Source: an uncultured Clostridium sp.
Lineage (GTDB): Bacteria; Bacillota; Clostridia; TANB77; CAG-508
DNA length: 64,000 nucleotides
Reading direction: 5' to 3'
NCBI GenBank assembly: GCA_900553015.1
Contig: USBY01000001.1
Location: forward strand, 83,367 to 147,366
Position numbers and translations under genes: made by a program. Positions 26,312-35,466 of this stretch are shown piece by piece. Positions within the stretch are counted from its first letter, which is position 1; each line of letters starts with the position of its first letter. The notes under the pieces are model-generated. The model was not told the DNA's origin, did not search any database, and worked only from the letters and a program-made list of their open reading frames with translations.

Positions 26312-26347
26312 AGCGACATGATTAAATTTTTATATTAACATGTCGCT
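26312..26347 (-). terminator. Hairpin downstream of rarA
   Basis: AGCGACATG pairs with CATGTCGCT across an 18-nt loop, just after the rarA stop. The T-run is weak. Confidence 0.6.
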
Positions 26348-26354
26348 CATATAA

Positions 26355-27596
26355 TTATTCTATATTTTCATCTTTAATATAATATTTTGTTCCTAACATT
26401 TTATCTGGTAAATACTGTTGCTCTACATAGTGACCTGGAAAATCATGTGGATATAAATATCCTTCATGATATCCCAATGCTTCCATTCCCTCTACTGGAG
26501 CATTTCTAATATGCATTGGTATCTCTCCAGTATCTTTATTAGCAACATCGTCCAATGCTCTATTTATTGCTAAATATGATGCATTAGACTTCTTAGAAGT
26601 TGCTACATATACTGCAGCTTCTGCCAAAATTATTCTTGCCTCTGGCATACCTATCATATGTACAGCTTGCATTGCAGATGTTGCAACAACTAGTGCATTT
26701 GGATTTGCCATACCAACATCTTCAGAAGCACATATTACTATTCTTCTTGCAAGAAATACTGGATCTTCCCCACCATTTAATGCTCTTGCTAAATAAAATA
26801 TGGCTGCATCTGGATCTGAACCTCTCATTGACTTTATAAATGCACTTATATTGTCATAGTGGCTATCTCCTTTTTTATCAAAAATAGCTTTTCTTTCTTG
26901 AACACATTCTTTTGCAACTTCATTTGTTATATGTATATATCCATCTGATGATATTTCTGTAGTTAAAACAGCTACTTCTAGTCCATTTAAAGCTGTTCTA
27001 ACATCACCATTTGCAGTATCTGCTATTTTTTCTATTGTCTCATCAGATATCTTAATATCGTAGCTTTTTAAACCATCTTCTCTTTCTAAAGACATTTTTA
27101 ATACTTTTATTATGTCTTGTTTAGTTAATGGGTTTAATTTGAATACCATAGACCTAGAGATTAAAGCTTTATTTACTTCGAAATATGGATTCTCTGTTGT
27201 AGCTCCTATTAATATAACTGTTCCATCTTCTACATATGGTAATAAAGCATCTTGTTGTAACTTATTAAACCTATGAATCTCATCTATAAATAATATACTC
27301 TTTCCTTGTGGATTTAGCATCATGTTTTTTGTTTCTTCTACAACTCTTTTTATATCTGAAACACCTGCTGTAACTGCATTTATTTTATAGAATTTATACT
27401 TAGTTGTTTCACTTATTACTCTTGCAAGAGAAGTTTTACCACATCCAGGTGGACCAAATAAGATTATACTTGATAATCTATCTGCTTTTATTGTTCTGTA
27501 TAATATTTTATCTTTACCTAGAATATGTTCTTGTCCAACATATTCGTCCAATGTTTTTGGTCTCATTCTATATGCTAGTGGTTTGCTTAAGTCCAT
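26355..27596 (-). CDS. rarA: Replication-associated recombination protein A (MgsA/RarA AAA+ ATPase)
   Basis: AAA+ clamp-loader-like ATPase acting at stalled replication forks. 413 residues. The N-terminus (PLAYRMRPKTLDEYVGQEHIL) is diagnostic; Walker A GPPGCGKT lies at 48-55, Walker B is ILFIDEIHRF, and the sensor is GATTENP. The C-terminal tetramerisation domain has MRGSDPDAAIFYLAR and LPDKMLGTKYY. It follows ruvA by 10 bp in the same direction. Confidence 0.96.
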   Translation of the reverse strand: MDLSKPLAYRMRPKTLDEYVGQEHILGKDKILYRTIKADRLSSIILFGPPGCGKTSLARVISETTKYKFYKINAVTAGVSDIKRVVEETKNMMLNPQGKSILFIDEIHRFNKLQQDALLPYVEDGTVILIGATTENPYFEVNKALISRSMVFKLNPLTKQDIIKVLKMSLEREDGLKSYDIKISDETIEKIADTANGDVRTALNGLEVAVLTTEISSDGYIHITNEVAKECVQERKAIFDKKGDSHYDNISAFIKSMRGSDPDAAIFYLARALNGGEDPVFLARRIVICASEDVGMANPNALVVATSAMQAVHMIGMPEARIILAEAAVYVATSKKSNASYLAINRALDDVANKDTGEIPMHIRNAPVEGMEALGYHEGYLYPHDFPGHYVEQQYLPDKMLGTKYYIKDENIE

Positions 27597-27606
27597 CTAT
27601 CTCACC

Positions 27607-28206
27607 TTACATTCCTAAAAAGCTTAATGCCTTTCTAATTATATCTTCAACAGTTAATGTGTTAATATCTATTTTAGCTAATACACCTTCTATTTCTTGT
27701 CTTGTATATCCTAATACTTTTAATGCTTGAATAGCTTCTTCTAAGTTATTATTTCCTACAACATTTGATGTAAGCTCTGTATCATTTGCTTGAATAGCCT
27801 CTTCTGTTTTTAATTTATCCTTTAGTTCTAATATTATTCTTTGTGCTGATTTTGTTCCTATTCCTGGTACTTTTGTTAACGTTTTTACATCATTAGAAAT
27901 TACTGCCAATGCAAATTTAGATGGTGTAATTGCAGATAGCATTGTTATTGCAGATTTTGCACCAACCCCACTTACTCCTATTAATAATTCAAACATTCTT
28001 AATTCTTCATTTGTTATAAAACCATAAAGACTTAATTCATCTTCTTTTACATTCATATAAGTAAATATCTTTACTGTTTTACCTGTTTCTTCTAATCTTT
28101 GTATAGCTGATTGTGACATAAATATTTTAAATCCTATACCATTTACATCTACAACTATATAATTTAATGCTTTTACTTCTAAAGTTCCTTTTATATATGA
28201 AAACAT
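27607..28206 (-). CDS. ruvA: Holliday junction branch migration protein RuvA
   Basis: Tetrameric DNA-junction-binding subunit of RuvAB. An OB fold (FSYIKGTLEVKALNYIVVDV) is followed by helix-hairpin-helix motifs (LLIGVSGVGAKSA and LTKVPGIGTKSAQRIILELK) and the C-terminal RuvB-binding domain. ATG 28206 with AGGAG is preferred over the longer frame. 199 residues. ruvB is not next to it; rarA takes that place. Confidence 0.95.
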   Translation of the reverse strand: MFSYIKGTLEVKALNYIVVDVNGIGFKIFMSQSAIQRLEETGKTVKIFTYMNVKEDELSLYGFITNEELRMFELLIGVSGVGAKSAITMLSAITPSKFALAVISNDVKTLTKVPGIGTKSAQRIILELKDKLKTEEAIQANDTELTSNVVGNNNLEEAIQALKVLGYTRQEIEGVLAKIDINTLTVEDIIRKALSFLGM

Positions 28207-28272
28207 ATCTTTCTCCTTTGCAAACAAATTTTCTCCTTCGGTATTATATCACACATTTTCTTTTTTGCAATA

Positions 28273-28482
28273 TTATTCATCTTTTTTGTATTCCAATATA
28301 TCTCCTGGCTCGCAATTTAATACTTCGCATAATTTATTTAGTGTTGAAAATCTTATTGCTTTTCCCTTATTTGTTTTTAGTATAGATAAATTAGCTGGTG
28401 TAATTCCTATTTTTTCTGCAAGTTCATTTGATGGCATTTTTCTTTTTGCCATAACTACGTCTAAATTTACTATTATAGACAT
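28273..28482 (-). CDS. XRE-family helix-turn-helix regulator, small
   Basis: 69 residues forming one HTH domain (SNELAEKIGITPANLSILKT; CEVLNCEPGDILEY). This YozG-type regulator is regularly paired with a DUF2975 membrane protein, as here (15 bp apart). It is probably autoregulatory. ATG 28482 with AAAGGA. Confidence 0.88.
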   Translation of the reverse strand: MSIIVNLDVVMAKRKMPSNELAEKIGITPANLSILKTNKGKAIRFSTLNKLCEVLNCEPGDILEYKKDE

Positions 28483-28496
28483 CTTATCACCGTCCT

Positions 28497-29009
28497 TTAA
28501 ATTGTTAAATCATTCTCTTCTTTATGTCTTATTGCTTCTTTATAAATTTCTAAAAGCATAATAATTCCTATTCCTAGTACAACAAATATTAAACCAATAA
28601 ATGCTATAAACATACTAGAAAGCTGTGCATATGTTCTTATATATAAATCTTCTAACAAATCATCTCCAATTAAAAATTTGAATAGTATAGAAATTGCTAT
28701 AAACAATATTCCTGCAATTATAAATGAAGCCCATATAATTTTTAATCTTTTAATATTTTTTCTATTGAAAGCATCATCTTCTTCAAAAGTTTTAAATATT
28801 TTTATAAAATTATAAACCACTATTACTGCTGGTATCGCAGTTACCATGAATAAATACAATATTATGTTTTTAGGTTCTTCTATAATATTAGCCTTTGTAA
28901 TAATCGAAAAAGCAATTAAGGCAATCTCTAAAATTATTACTATTGCTAAAATCACTTTTAGCCCAACTTTTACTCCTGCTGATAAACTATTTTTTCCTAA
29001 TATCTTCAT
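28497..29009 (-). CDS. DUF2975 membrane protein
   Basis: 170 residues, four predicted transmembrane helices (about 13-35, 48-68, 90-112, 130-155) with the family loop FKTFEEDDAFNRKNIKRLK. Function unknown. Paired with the XRE regulator downstream. ATG 29009 has GAGGAGG. Confidence 0.85.
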   Translation of the reverse strand: MKILGKNSLSAGVKVGLKVILAIVIILEIALIAFSIITKANIIEEPKNIILYLFMVTAIPAVIVVYNFIKIFKTFEEDDAFNRKNIKRLKIIWASFIIAGILFIAISILFKFLIGDDLLEDLYIRTYAQLSSMFIAFIGLIFVVLGIGIIMLLEIYKEAIRHKEENDLTI

Positions 29010-29055
29010 ACTTATTCCTCCTCAATATTAACATTAATTTTTAATTATTGATTCT

Positions 29056-29370
29056 TTATATAAATTTGTCTAAATTTCTTTTTGAATATAACATTCTTCT
29101 TATCTCCATAGTATTATCTTTTACTACATAGAAAATAGTATAGTTTTTTACATAAATTCTATAATATATATTTTTCCTTTTACGGACTCCTATGTATTTT
29201 TCATAACTTTCTGGATTTGAACTCCTTTTTTCTATTTCTCTAATTACTTCATTGTATAATTTTTCTGCTGCAACCTTATTATTCAATTTATTAACTAATT
29301 ATTTTAAAATGGAATTAAACTGATTTATAAAAGTGGAAGTATATTTTATTACATAACTACTTTTCTCCAT
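29056..29370 (-). pseudogene. RelE/ParE-type toxin, broken by one in-frame stop
   Basis: The visible ORF (from TTG 29286) covers only the C-terminal three quarters (NNKVAAEKLYNEVIREI ... YYRIYVKNYTIFYVV). In the same frame the coding sequence continues upstream to ATG 29370 as MEKSSYVIKYTSTFINQFNS, a normal ParE N-terminus overlapping the antitoxin stop by 14 bp. A single TAA at 29299-29301, where the family has a Tyr or similar (ILK-stop-LVNKLNN), interrupts it. The toxin is therefore probably inactive while its antitoxin is intact. Confidence 0.85.
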
Positions 29371-29644
29371 CAATTATCCTCCTAGCCATTTTTTTCATTT
29401 CTTCATGTGTATAATATTTAGTATTAGGATTTTCTGCTTCTTTGTCTGCTTCATCTAATTCTTTTTCGATATATTCATTATATTCAGCATCTTCAATTAA
29501 TTTTGAATATTTTTTTAAACTCATTACTACCATTGAACCATATCCATTTTTCGTTAAATAAACTGCCTCATCTTCTTTTAAAACTAATTCTTCAATTTCT
29601 GGATATTTATTTCTTAAATCTGATACAGGTCTAATATTTATCAT
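29357..29644 (-). CDS. Type II antitoxin, Phd/YefM-like
   Basis: 95 residues. The N-terminal DNA-binding domain (NIRPVSDLRNKYPEIEELVL, AVYLTKNGYGSMVVMSLKKY) is followed by an acidic C-terminal tail that would neutralise the toxin. It overlaps the start of the toxin remnant. ATG 29644 with GAGGAG. It would normally autorepress the pair. Confidence 0.88.
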   Translation of the reverse strand: MINIRPVSDLRNKYPEIEELVLKEDEAVYLTKNGYGSMVVMSLKKYSKLIEDAEYNEYIEKELDEADKEAENPNTKYYTHEEMKKMARRIIDGEK

Positions 29645-29763
29645 ATCAATTCACTCCTCGCAATTAATTATCAGTATTCTATCATTATTTTATCTTGTTT
29701 GCAATGTTTTGTTCTTACAATAACCTTTATTTTTTATTTACATATTATATATTAGGTGATTTT

Positions 29764-30658
29764 ATGGTTGATTATTTATATTTAAAAGATTCGCTTCATA
29801 CATTTAGACTGAATTATAATTTTCTAAAAATTTTTTCTATCGGAAAAAGCGTTTTAAATAATGAAATATATTGTATAAAATTTGGTATAGGAAAAAAAGA
29901 AGTTCTGTATACTGCTGGAATCCATGCTAATGAGTGGATAACATCACTTCTTTTAATTAAGTTTACTCATAATCTATGTAATGCTTTTGTTTCTAATTCA
30001 CAAATCTATGGGTATAATGCAAAATATTTATATGAAAATTGTTCTTTATACATAGTTCCTATGATTAATCCTGATGGGATAAACCTAGTTAATAATTTCT
30101 ACTCTCCGACTTCTGAAGTATATATATCTGCACATAATATTGCAAAAAGTTATCCTGATATTCCGTTTTCTTCTGGTTGGAAAGCTAATATTAATGGTGT
30201 GGATTTAAATTCGCAATTTCCAGCTAATTGGGAACTAGGTAAAAAAATCAAATCTAATCTTGGATTTAATAAACCTGCACCAAGAGATTTTGCAGGAGAA
30301 ATTCCTCTTTCAGAGCCAGAGTCACAAGCCATGTATAATTTTGCTTTATTAAAAAACTTTTCTTTATGTTTGTGTTTTCATTCTCAAGGAGAAGTAATCT
30401 ATTGGAAATACACCGATTTTTTACCACCAAATTCTTTGGAACTTGCAAAAGAATTTGCTCATGTAAGTGGATATGAATTAGAAGACACTCCTTACAATTC
30501 CTCTTTTGGTGGTTTTAGAGATTGGTTTATAAAAAATTTTAACAAGCCTGGCTTTACAATAGAGGTTCGGAAAAGGCGAAAATCCCTTACCTTTAGAGCA
30601 ATTTAGTAAAATATATCATGATAACTTAGGAATTCTAATAAAGGGATTAGGGATTTAG
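29764..30658 (+). pseudogene. M14-family gamma-D-glutamyl-diamino acid peptidase, frameshifted at the 3' end
   Basis: Zinc carboxypeptidase fold: HANEW (zinc ligands), MINPDGINLVN, SQFPANW, CFHSQGEVIYW, and the catalytic Glu in GFTIEV. After that Glu the frame reads RKRRKSLTFRAI and stops at 30606. One extra base at about 30568 (GTTCGG for GTTGG) explains this: the shifted frame gives GKGENPLPLEQF and continues to a TAG at 30656-30658, matching the family ending. Start is ATG 29764 with AGGTGAT. No signal peptide, so a cytosolic or spore enzyme acting on wall peptides is likely. Confidence 0.8.
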
Positions 30659-30720
30659 GGACGTTCCTTCGTGATTTGGAGACATTTCTTCGGGATTCGG
30701 GGACGTTCCTTAAATCCCGA
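30641..30720. repeat. Family 1 palindromic repeat, multi-copy
   Basis: Three degenerate GGGATT...GGGACGTTCC units in a row. The shifted M14 reading frame runs into it. Confidence 0.7.
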
Positions 30721-30733
30721 TTTATTGTGTCAA

Positions 30734-30835
30734 AAAAATAACCATTGAGTTTATTTTTGAATTGATAAAATAAAAGTAGACTTTCGTGCTGACTTTTTCT
30801 TAACAAGTTCAATTTATATCTCTATGGTTATTTTT
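30734..30835 (-). terminator. Large terminator-like stem-loop
   Basis: AAAAATAACCAT (30734-30745) pairs with ATGGTTATTTTT (30824-30835) around a ~78-nt AT-rich loop. T-run on the minus side, just after the permease stop. Confidence 0.6.
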
Positions 30836-30844
30836 GATTAAATT

Positions 30845-31528
30845 TTACTTTTCCTTATTTCTAAAAATTTTATACGAAATACGATATGAAATATAATACA
30901 TTAGTATAAGTAAACAAACTACTATTAATATTCCAAATCGTTGAAAAAATGAATTAATAGCTTCTTCATTTATATTTATTCCTAAATTAGGTACTAAATA
31001 TGCAATACCTAATGCTAATAGTATAATTATGAAAAATAGTATAAACATCTGTATTCTTCCTTTTTCTGCACCCCATTTATAGATACTTGGAATTTGTATT
31101 GCAAGTATTAAAGAAATTCCAAATATTCCTCCCATTGTTGTGAATATTAAGGAACTATAGTCTATATTAATAATATTTTCTGCTCTTACATTATTTAAAA
31201 TATTAGTAAATATTGGAGTTACTATAAAACCTATTATCCCACCTATTAATGCCATAGAAATTACTAAAATATATTTTTCTAATACAATTTCTTTTTTATT
31301 AACAGGTAAAGATAAAACATACTCGTCTGATTTTGCAAGTTCGTCATAACTAAATGTTGATAAAGCTATCATTCCAAGCATAGTTGTCATAACTATTGGG
31401 ATGTATCTCCACATTTCTTCACCAGCGCTTCCTATTGCAAATACACATACAAGCATTACTAATAGCGAAATCTTATAGCTACTTAAATTTAACATATCCT
31501 TTTTTATTAAGCCACAAATTTCTTTCAC
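30845..31528 (-). CDS. ABC-2 type permease
   Basis: 227 residues with six predicted helices and little soluble sequence, the typical membrane half of a YtrA-type GntR/ABC operon. Motif FSYDELAKSDEYVLSLPV lies after the second helix. GTG start at 31528 directly after the ATPase stop, RBS GGGGG. Substrate unknown; related systems respond to wall-active peptides. Confidence 0.85.
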   Translation of the reverse strand: MKEICGLIKKDMLNLSSYKISLLVMLVCVFAIGSAGEEMWRYIPIVMTTMLGMIALSTFSYDELAKSDEYVLSLPVNKKEIVLEKYILVISMALIGGIIGFIVTPIFTNILNNVRAENIINIDYSSLIFTTMGGIFGISLILAIQIPSIYKWGAEKGRIQMFILFFIIILLALGIAYLVPNLGININEEAINSFFQRFGILIVVCLLILMYYISYRISYKIFRNKEK

Positions 31529-32386
31529 TTATTTTTCCCCCTTTATATAAAATAGCATTATATCTTCAATTGATGCCTTATCTATAGTAGAAATTCCATA
31601 TTTACTCTTTATCATTTTTTTATTCTTTACTAATACTTCATATTGATATTTCTCTTTTCTATAATAATCATAATCTTCTTTAGAAATTTTGCTAAAATCT
31701 TTTTCGTCACATTTAACAATCCCATAATTTTCTAATATTTCTGATGTAGGTAGATTAAGCGTTATTTCACCATTTTTTATAAACATTATATAATCAGAAA
31801 TATGTTCCAAATCTGTTGTTATATGTGTAGAAATAAGAATTGATCTTGTTTCATCTTCTGCTATAAACTGTCTAAAGATATCTAAAATTTCATTTCTTAC
31901 AATAGGATCTAATCCACTAGTTGGTTCGTCTAATATCAATATTTGAGGTTTATGTGATATTGCTGTAGCAATTTTTAATTTCATTTTCATTCCACTAGAA
32001 AAATCCTTTATCATTTTATTTTCTGGAAGCTTAAATATTTTTATATAGTTTTCAAAAAGCTTTTTATCCCAAGTATTATAAAAATTCTTCATTATTGAAT
32101 TTATTTTTTTAGGAGTTAAATATTCTGATAAAAAACTGTCATCAAGAACTACTCCAAGTTTACTTTTTATCTCCTTTTCATTTTGTTTAATATCTTTTCC
32201 AAAAACTTGTATTTCCCCTTCTGACCTTATAATATTTAGGATTGACTTTATTGTTGTAGTTTTTCCTGCTCCATTTTCCCCTATTAATCCAACAATACTG
32301 CCTTCTGGAATTTCAAAACTAATATTTTTTAATTCAAAGCCTTCATATTTCTTTTTTAAATTTTTAACTTTTATAGTTGCTTCCAT
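31529..32386 (-). CDS. ABC transporter ATP-binding protein
   Basis: 285 residues. Walker A GENGAGKTT, ABC signature DFSSGMKMKLKIA, Walker B ILILDEPTSGLD, switch His in STHITTD. A C-terminal ~70-residue extension follows, as in bacitracin-type exporters. Second gene of a GntR-ATPase-permease operon; the genes abut. Confidence 0.93.
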   Translation of the reverse strand: MEATIKVKNLKKKYEGFELKNISFEIPEGSIVGLIGENGAGKTTTIKSILNIIRSEGEIQVFGKDIKQNEKEIKSKLGVVLDDSFLSEYLTPKKINSIMKNFYNTWDKKLFENYIKIFKLPENKMIKDFSSGMKMKLKIATAISHKPQILILDEPTSGLDPIVRNEILDIFRQFIAEDETRSILISTHITTDLEHISDYIMFIKNGEITLNLPTSEILENYGIVKCDEKDFSKISKEDYDYYRKEKYQYEVLVKNKKMIKSKYGISTIDKASIEDIMLFYIKGEK

Positions 32387-32764
32387 TTATAAATCCTCCT
32401 CAAACATAATCTTTATTAAATTAACTACCTCTTCTTCGGTAATACCATAAATTTTTGACAACTTAACAACTGTACTTATATTTTTTTCTATCTCTTTTAA
32501 TTTCTCTTCTCTTAATAGTTCCAAATTTTTAGGCAACACGTAACTGCCTTTACCTTGAACAGTTTTTATAAATCCCTCTGCTTCTAATTCGTCATAAGCT
32601 TTTTTTACCGTTAAAAAGCTTATCTTTAAATCATTTGCCAATGCTCTTACAGACGGTAAAATTTCTTCTTCTTTTAATTCATTTGTATATATCGCTTGTT
32701 TAATTGCTTTTTTTATTTGTTCATAAATAGGTTCGCTACTACTATTACTAATAATAATATTCAT
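32387..32764 (-). CDS. GntR-family regulator (YtrA type)
   Basis: 125 residues: a winged-helix domain (PIYEQIKKAIKQAIYTNELK, LPSVRALANDLKISFLTVKK) with a short helical tail instead of a large effector domain, the YtrA subfamily. It heads the ABC operon and probably represses it until a wall-active compound or substrate is present. Inverted repeats overlap its promoter region. Confidence 0.92.
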   Translation of the reverse strand: MNIIISNSSSEPIYEQIKKAIKQAIYTNELKEEEILPSVRALANDLKISFLTVKKAYDELEAEGFIKTVQGKGSYVLPKNLELLREEKLKEIEKNISTVVKLSKIYGITEEEVVNLIKIMFEEDL

Positions 32765-32781
32765 TTTCTCCTCCTTTTCGA

Positions 32782-32816
32782 ACTGTTATATTTAATATAT
32801 AACAGTATATAACAGT
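32782..32816. promoter_or_regulatory. Probable operator of the GntR regulator
   Basis: ACTGTTATAT (32782-32791) and its complement ATATAACAGT (32797-32806) form a 10-bp inverted repeat. A third half-site ATATAACAGT follows at once (32807-32816). They lie 18-50 bp upstream of the GntR start. Confidence 0.7.
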
Positions 32817-32862
32817 TGTCAATATGTTTTTTTATTTTTGCAATGCTAATGATATTAATAGC

Positions 32863-32904
32863 AAAAAAAAGCCTACCTTATCCAAAAATAAAGTAAGCTT
32901 TTTA
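32863..32904 (-). terminator. Terminator downstream of the second ABC operon
   Basis: A 15-bp stem with G-U wobbles on the minus strand (AAAAGCTTACTTTAT with ATAAGGTAGGCTTTT), followed by eight T. Confidence 0.75.
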
Positions 32905-32913
32905 TTTTATAAT

Positions 32914-33022
32914 CGGGATTTAAAGAACGTCCCCAAAATCCCTACTGAGAAAAAAGAAACGCCACAAATTCCTACTGGAAAAAGAGGAACGTTCGTTCCC
33001 CCCTACTGAAAAAAGGAACGTC
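32914..33022. repeat. Family 1 palindromic repeat, degenerate tandem copies
   Basis: About four units of the CGGGATTTAAAGAACGTCCC type, each decaying rightward (AACGTTCGTTCC, GGAACGTCCAC). It fills the space up to the next operon. Confidence 0.65.
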
Positions 33023-33034
33023 CACAAACACCTG

Positions 33035-34186
33035 CTATTCTTTTGAGAATAATATTTTTTCTGATTTATATTGTTTAATAATATATGTTAATACAATTGA
33101 TATATATATAATTGTTGAGATTACCATTAAAGCTATATTTAACCAATCTACATTTCCTGCACTTGTATCTGTAAAAACTACTACATAATTTATAAATGGT
33201 ATTATAGAAAGTAGTGGGGTTCCTGTTACACCTATCATAAATGCAATCATTCCTGGGAATAGTGATATAAATGTTAATGGTGTTAATGCACTTTGTGCTT
33301 CTTTAAACGTTTTTGAACTACTTGCAATAGCAATACATAATCCACTTATAAAGAATGAATATGCAATTATAATTATTACTGATAACAATATACTTATTGG
33401 ACTAAACATTATATTTAATCCTTCATATATTGAAAATGCATTTTGTGCAATCGCAACAGAAATAATTGCTAAAATTAAGCTTATAATTCCTGTAAGAATT
33501 GAGGCAATTGTTACTGCTAAAAATTTTCCGACTATTATATCTTTACTTTTTATTGGAAATGTAAGTAATGTTTCTAATGTACCTCTTTCTCTTTCACCTG
33601 CTGTTGTGTCTGTTGCAGGATATGTTGCAGATACTGTTATTGCCATTATTATAAATACAAATGCATAATTTCTTATATAACTTACAAACATATTCTCTTC
33701 TTCTGTTATATTTTCTTCTACACTTATAATATTAAGTACATCATTTGGATTTACATTATTTGCTTGTAAATATCCACTTTGTAAGTATTCTTTATATACA
33801 TTAAAATATGATTCCATTAAAGTTTTTGCATATGTGGTTACCTCTGAATCATTACCATTTAGTATATATTTATTACCATCTTTAGTTATGTACAAATCTA
33901 TCTCATCATTTTCATATTTAGTTTTTAACTCGTTTTCATTACCTTCGGTTACTTCAATATTTAACTCTTTAGCAATATTTTTTTCTTCTTCGCTAAGTTC
34001 ATATGCAAAACCTATTTTATTATATTCTTCTATATCTTTATTTGCTTGTACTTCAAATAAAGCCGACATTCCTAATACTATTAAAGGTACAAATATTGGT
34101 ATTACTAGCATCATAGATAATGACTTTTTATCTCTAAACATTTCTCTTAGTTCTTTTTTTAGTATATTCCATAAATTATTCTTCAT
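33035..34186 (-). CDS. ABC-2 permease, NatB-like
   Basis: 383 residues from ATG 34186. One N-terminal helix, a large extracytoplasmic domain (about 45-165), then five or six helices with the ERERGTLETLLTFPI signature of NatB/DrrB-type permeases. Its ATG lies inside the end of the ATPase gene, with the GGAGGTGG ribosome-binding site there. With the ATPase it forms an exporter of the NatAB (sodium/drug) type; the substrate is not determined. Confidence 0.85.
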   Translation of the reverse strand: MKNNLWNILKKELREMFRDKKSLSMMLVIPIFVPLIVLGMSALFEVQANKDIEEYNKIGFAYELSEEEKNIAKELNIEVTEGNENELKTKYENDEIDLYITKDGNKYILNGNDSEVTTYAKTLMESYFNVYKEYLQSGYLQANNVNPNDVLNIISVEENITEEENMFVSYIRNYAFVFIIMAITVSATYPATDTTAGERERGTLETLLTFPIKSKDIIVGKFLAVTIASILTGIISLILAIISVAIAQNAFSIYEGLNIMFSPISILLSVIIIIAYSFFISGLCIAIASSSKTFKEAQSALTPLTFISLFPGMIAFMIGVTGTPLLSIIPFINYVVVFTDTSAGNVDWLNIALMVISTIIYISIVLTYIIKQYKSEKILFSKE

Positions 34187-34934
34187 CAGAACCACCTCCA
34201 ATCATTGTAAAAAACGCATCTCTTAAATTAGTGGTTCCTGTATCTTCTTTAATTTGTTTTGGTGTTCCCTGTTTTATTACAATACCTTTATTTATCATTA
34301 TTACTCTGTCGCAAATATTTTCTGCTTCTTCCATATAATGAGTTGAATATAAAATAGTTTTTCCTTTAGCTTTTTCCTGTTTCATAAAGTCTAATATAAT
34401 TTGACTAGATATTATATCAAGTCCTGTTGTAGCTTCATCTAATATATAATATTTTGGATTATGTACTAAACATCTTGCGATATTTACTTTTTGTGTTTGA
34501 CCTGTTGATAAATGACCTATCTTATTGTACAAAAAGTTTTCCATCTTTAAAATTTTTGTAATTTCTTGAATTCTTTTTTCTGCCTCTTCTTTTTGAACTC
34601 CATATATATCACTACACATTTTTAATAATTCATATGGTGATAATGTATCATATAATTTTGTGTTTCCTGATAAATATGCAATACTTTGTTTTATTTCTAT
34701 TTCATTGTTTTTATAATTTAAATTATCAAATTTAATACTACCTTCTGTTGGTTCTAAAATTCCTGCAATCATTCGAAGCAATGTTGTTTTTCCGGCACCA
34801 TTTGGACCTAAAATTCCGATAATCTCACCATCATTTGCTTCAAAAGTTATTCCATTATCCGCATAAAATTCTTTTTTGATTTTCTTATTTTCATATCTTA
34901 TAAATTTCTTTTTTAAATTCTCAACCTTAATCAT
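34176..34934 (-). CDS. ABC transporter ATP-binding protein, NatA-like
   Basis: 252 residues. Walker A GPNGAGKTT, signature LSTGQTQKVNIAR, Walker B YYILDEATTGLD, switch STHYMEEAE. Translationally coupled to the NatB-like permease by overlap. ATG 34934 with AAGGGG. Confidence 0.93.
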   Translation of the reverse strand: MIKVENLKKKFIRYENKKIKKEFYADNGITFEANDGEIIGILGPNGAGKTTLLRMIAGILEPTEGSIKFDNLNYKNNEIEIKQSIAYLSGNTKLYDTLSPYELLKMCSDIYGVQKEEAEKRIQEITKILKMENFLYNKIGHLSTGQTQKVNIARCLVHNPKYYILDEATTGLDIISSQIILDFMKQEKAKGKTILYSTHYMEEAENICDRVIMINKGIVIKQGTPKQIKEDTGTTNLRDAFFTMIGGGSDEE

Positions 34935-34946
34935 ACACTTCCCCTT

Positions 34947-35465
34947 TTATCTATTATTTCTAAATTTTATATATCTTTGTATTAAATCTTTATCCATTAA
35001 GTTTTGTGGCAATTTATTTATATCAAAAAATTTAAGATTTCTTGATTCCTTTTGCAATACAAAATTTGAATTATTGTTATCAGTAATTTCTGCATAATCA
35101 CAATTTAATTTGCCTGTGTAATTAGATACACAATACAATACTGTATTATTATATACTTCATCACCATTTGGATAACTATTTTTTCTGCTTTCACCAGATA
35201 TTACATCTATCAATATTAAATCTTCTTTATTAGCTTTTAAGCCCGTTTCTTCGAATAGTTCCCTTATTGCTACTTCTTCAAAAGTTTCTCCTAATTCCTG
35301 AAGACCTCCTGGCAAACACCAAATTTCTCTATCCACCTTTTCTTCTAGTAGAATTTCTTTTTCTTTATTTTCAACGATTATTGCACTGCCATTTTGAAAC
35401 AAAGGCATATGTCTTAACTCTGGCTTTAATGCATTTCTTAATTTTAGAATATAACTTAGTTCCAT
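34947..35465 (-). CDS. Nudix hydrolase
   Basis: 172 residues. The Nudix box GLQELGETFEEVAIRELFEE followed by TGL is complete, so the metal-binding Glu residues are present. Substrate unknown. Its ATG overlaps the stop region of the upstream DUF4116 gene, so the two are co-translated. Confidence 0.9.
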   Translation of the reverse strand: MELSYILKLRNALKPELRHMPLFQNGSAIIVENKEKEILLEEKVDREIWCLPGGLQELGETFEEVAIRELFEETGLKANKEDLILIDVISGESRKNSYPNGDEVYNNTVLYCVSNYTGKLNCDYAEITDNNNSNFVLQKESRNLKFFDINKLPQNLMDKDLIQRYIKFRNNR

Positions 35466-35466
35466 T

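Noticed and set aside
30603..30812. 69-codon ORF on the minus strand
   Set aside because: It translates the family 1 palindromic repeat (repeated RRNVPKS-type text) and has no ribosome-binding site.
32824..33009. 61-codon ORF on the plus strand
   Set aside because: Runs through a terminator and the family 1 repeats; low-complexity translation, no family, no start signal.
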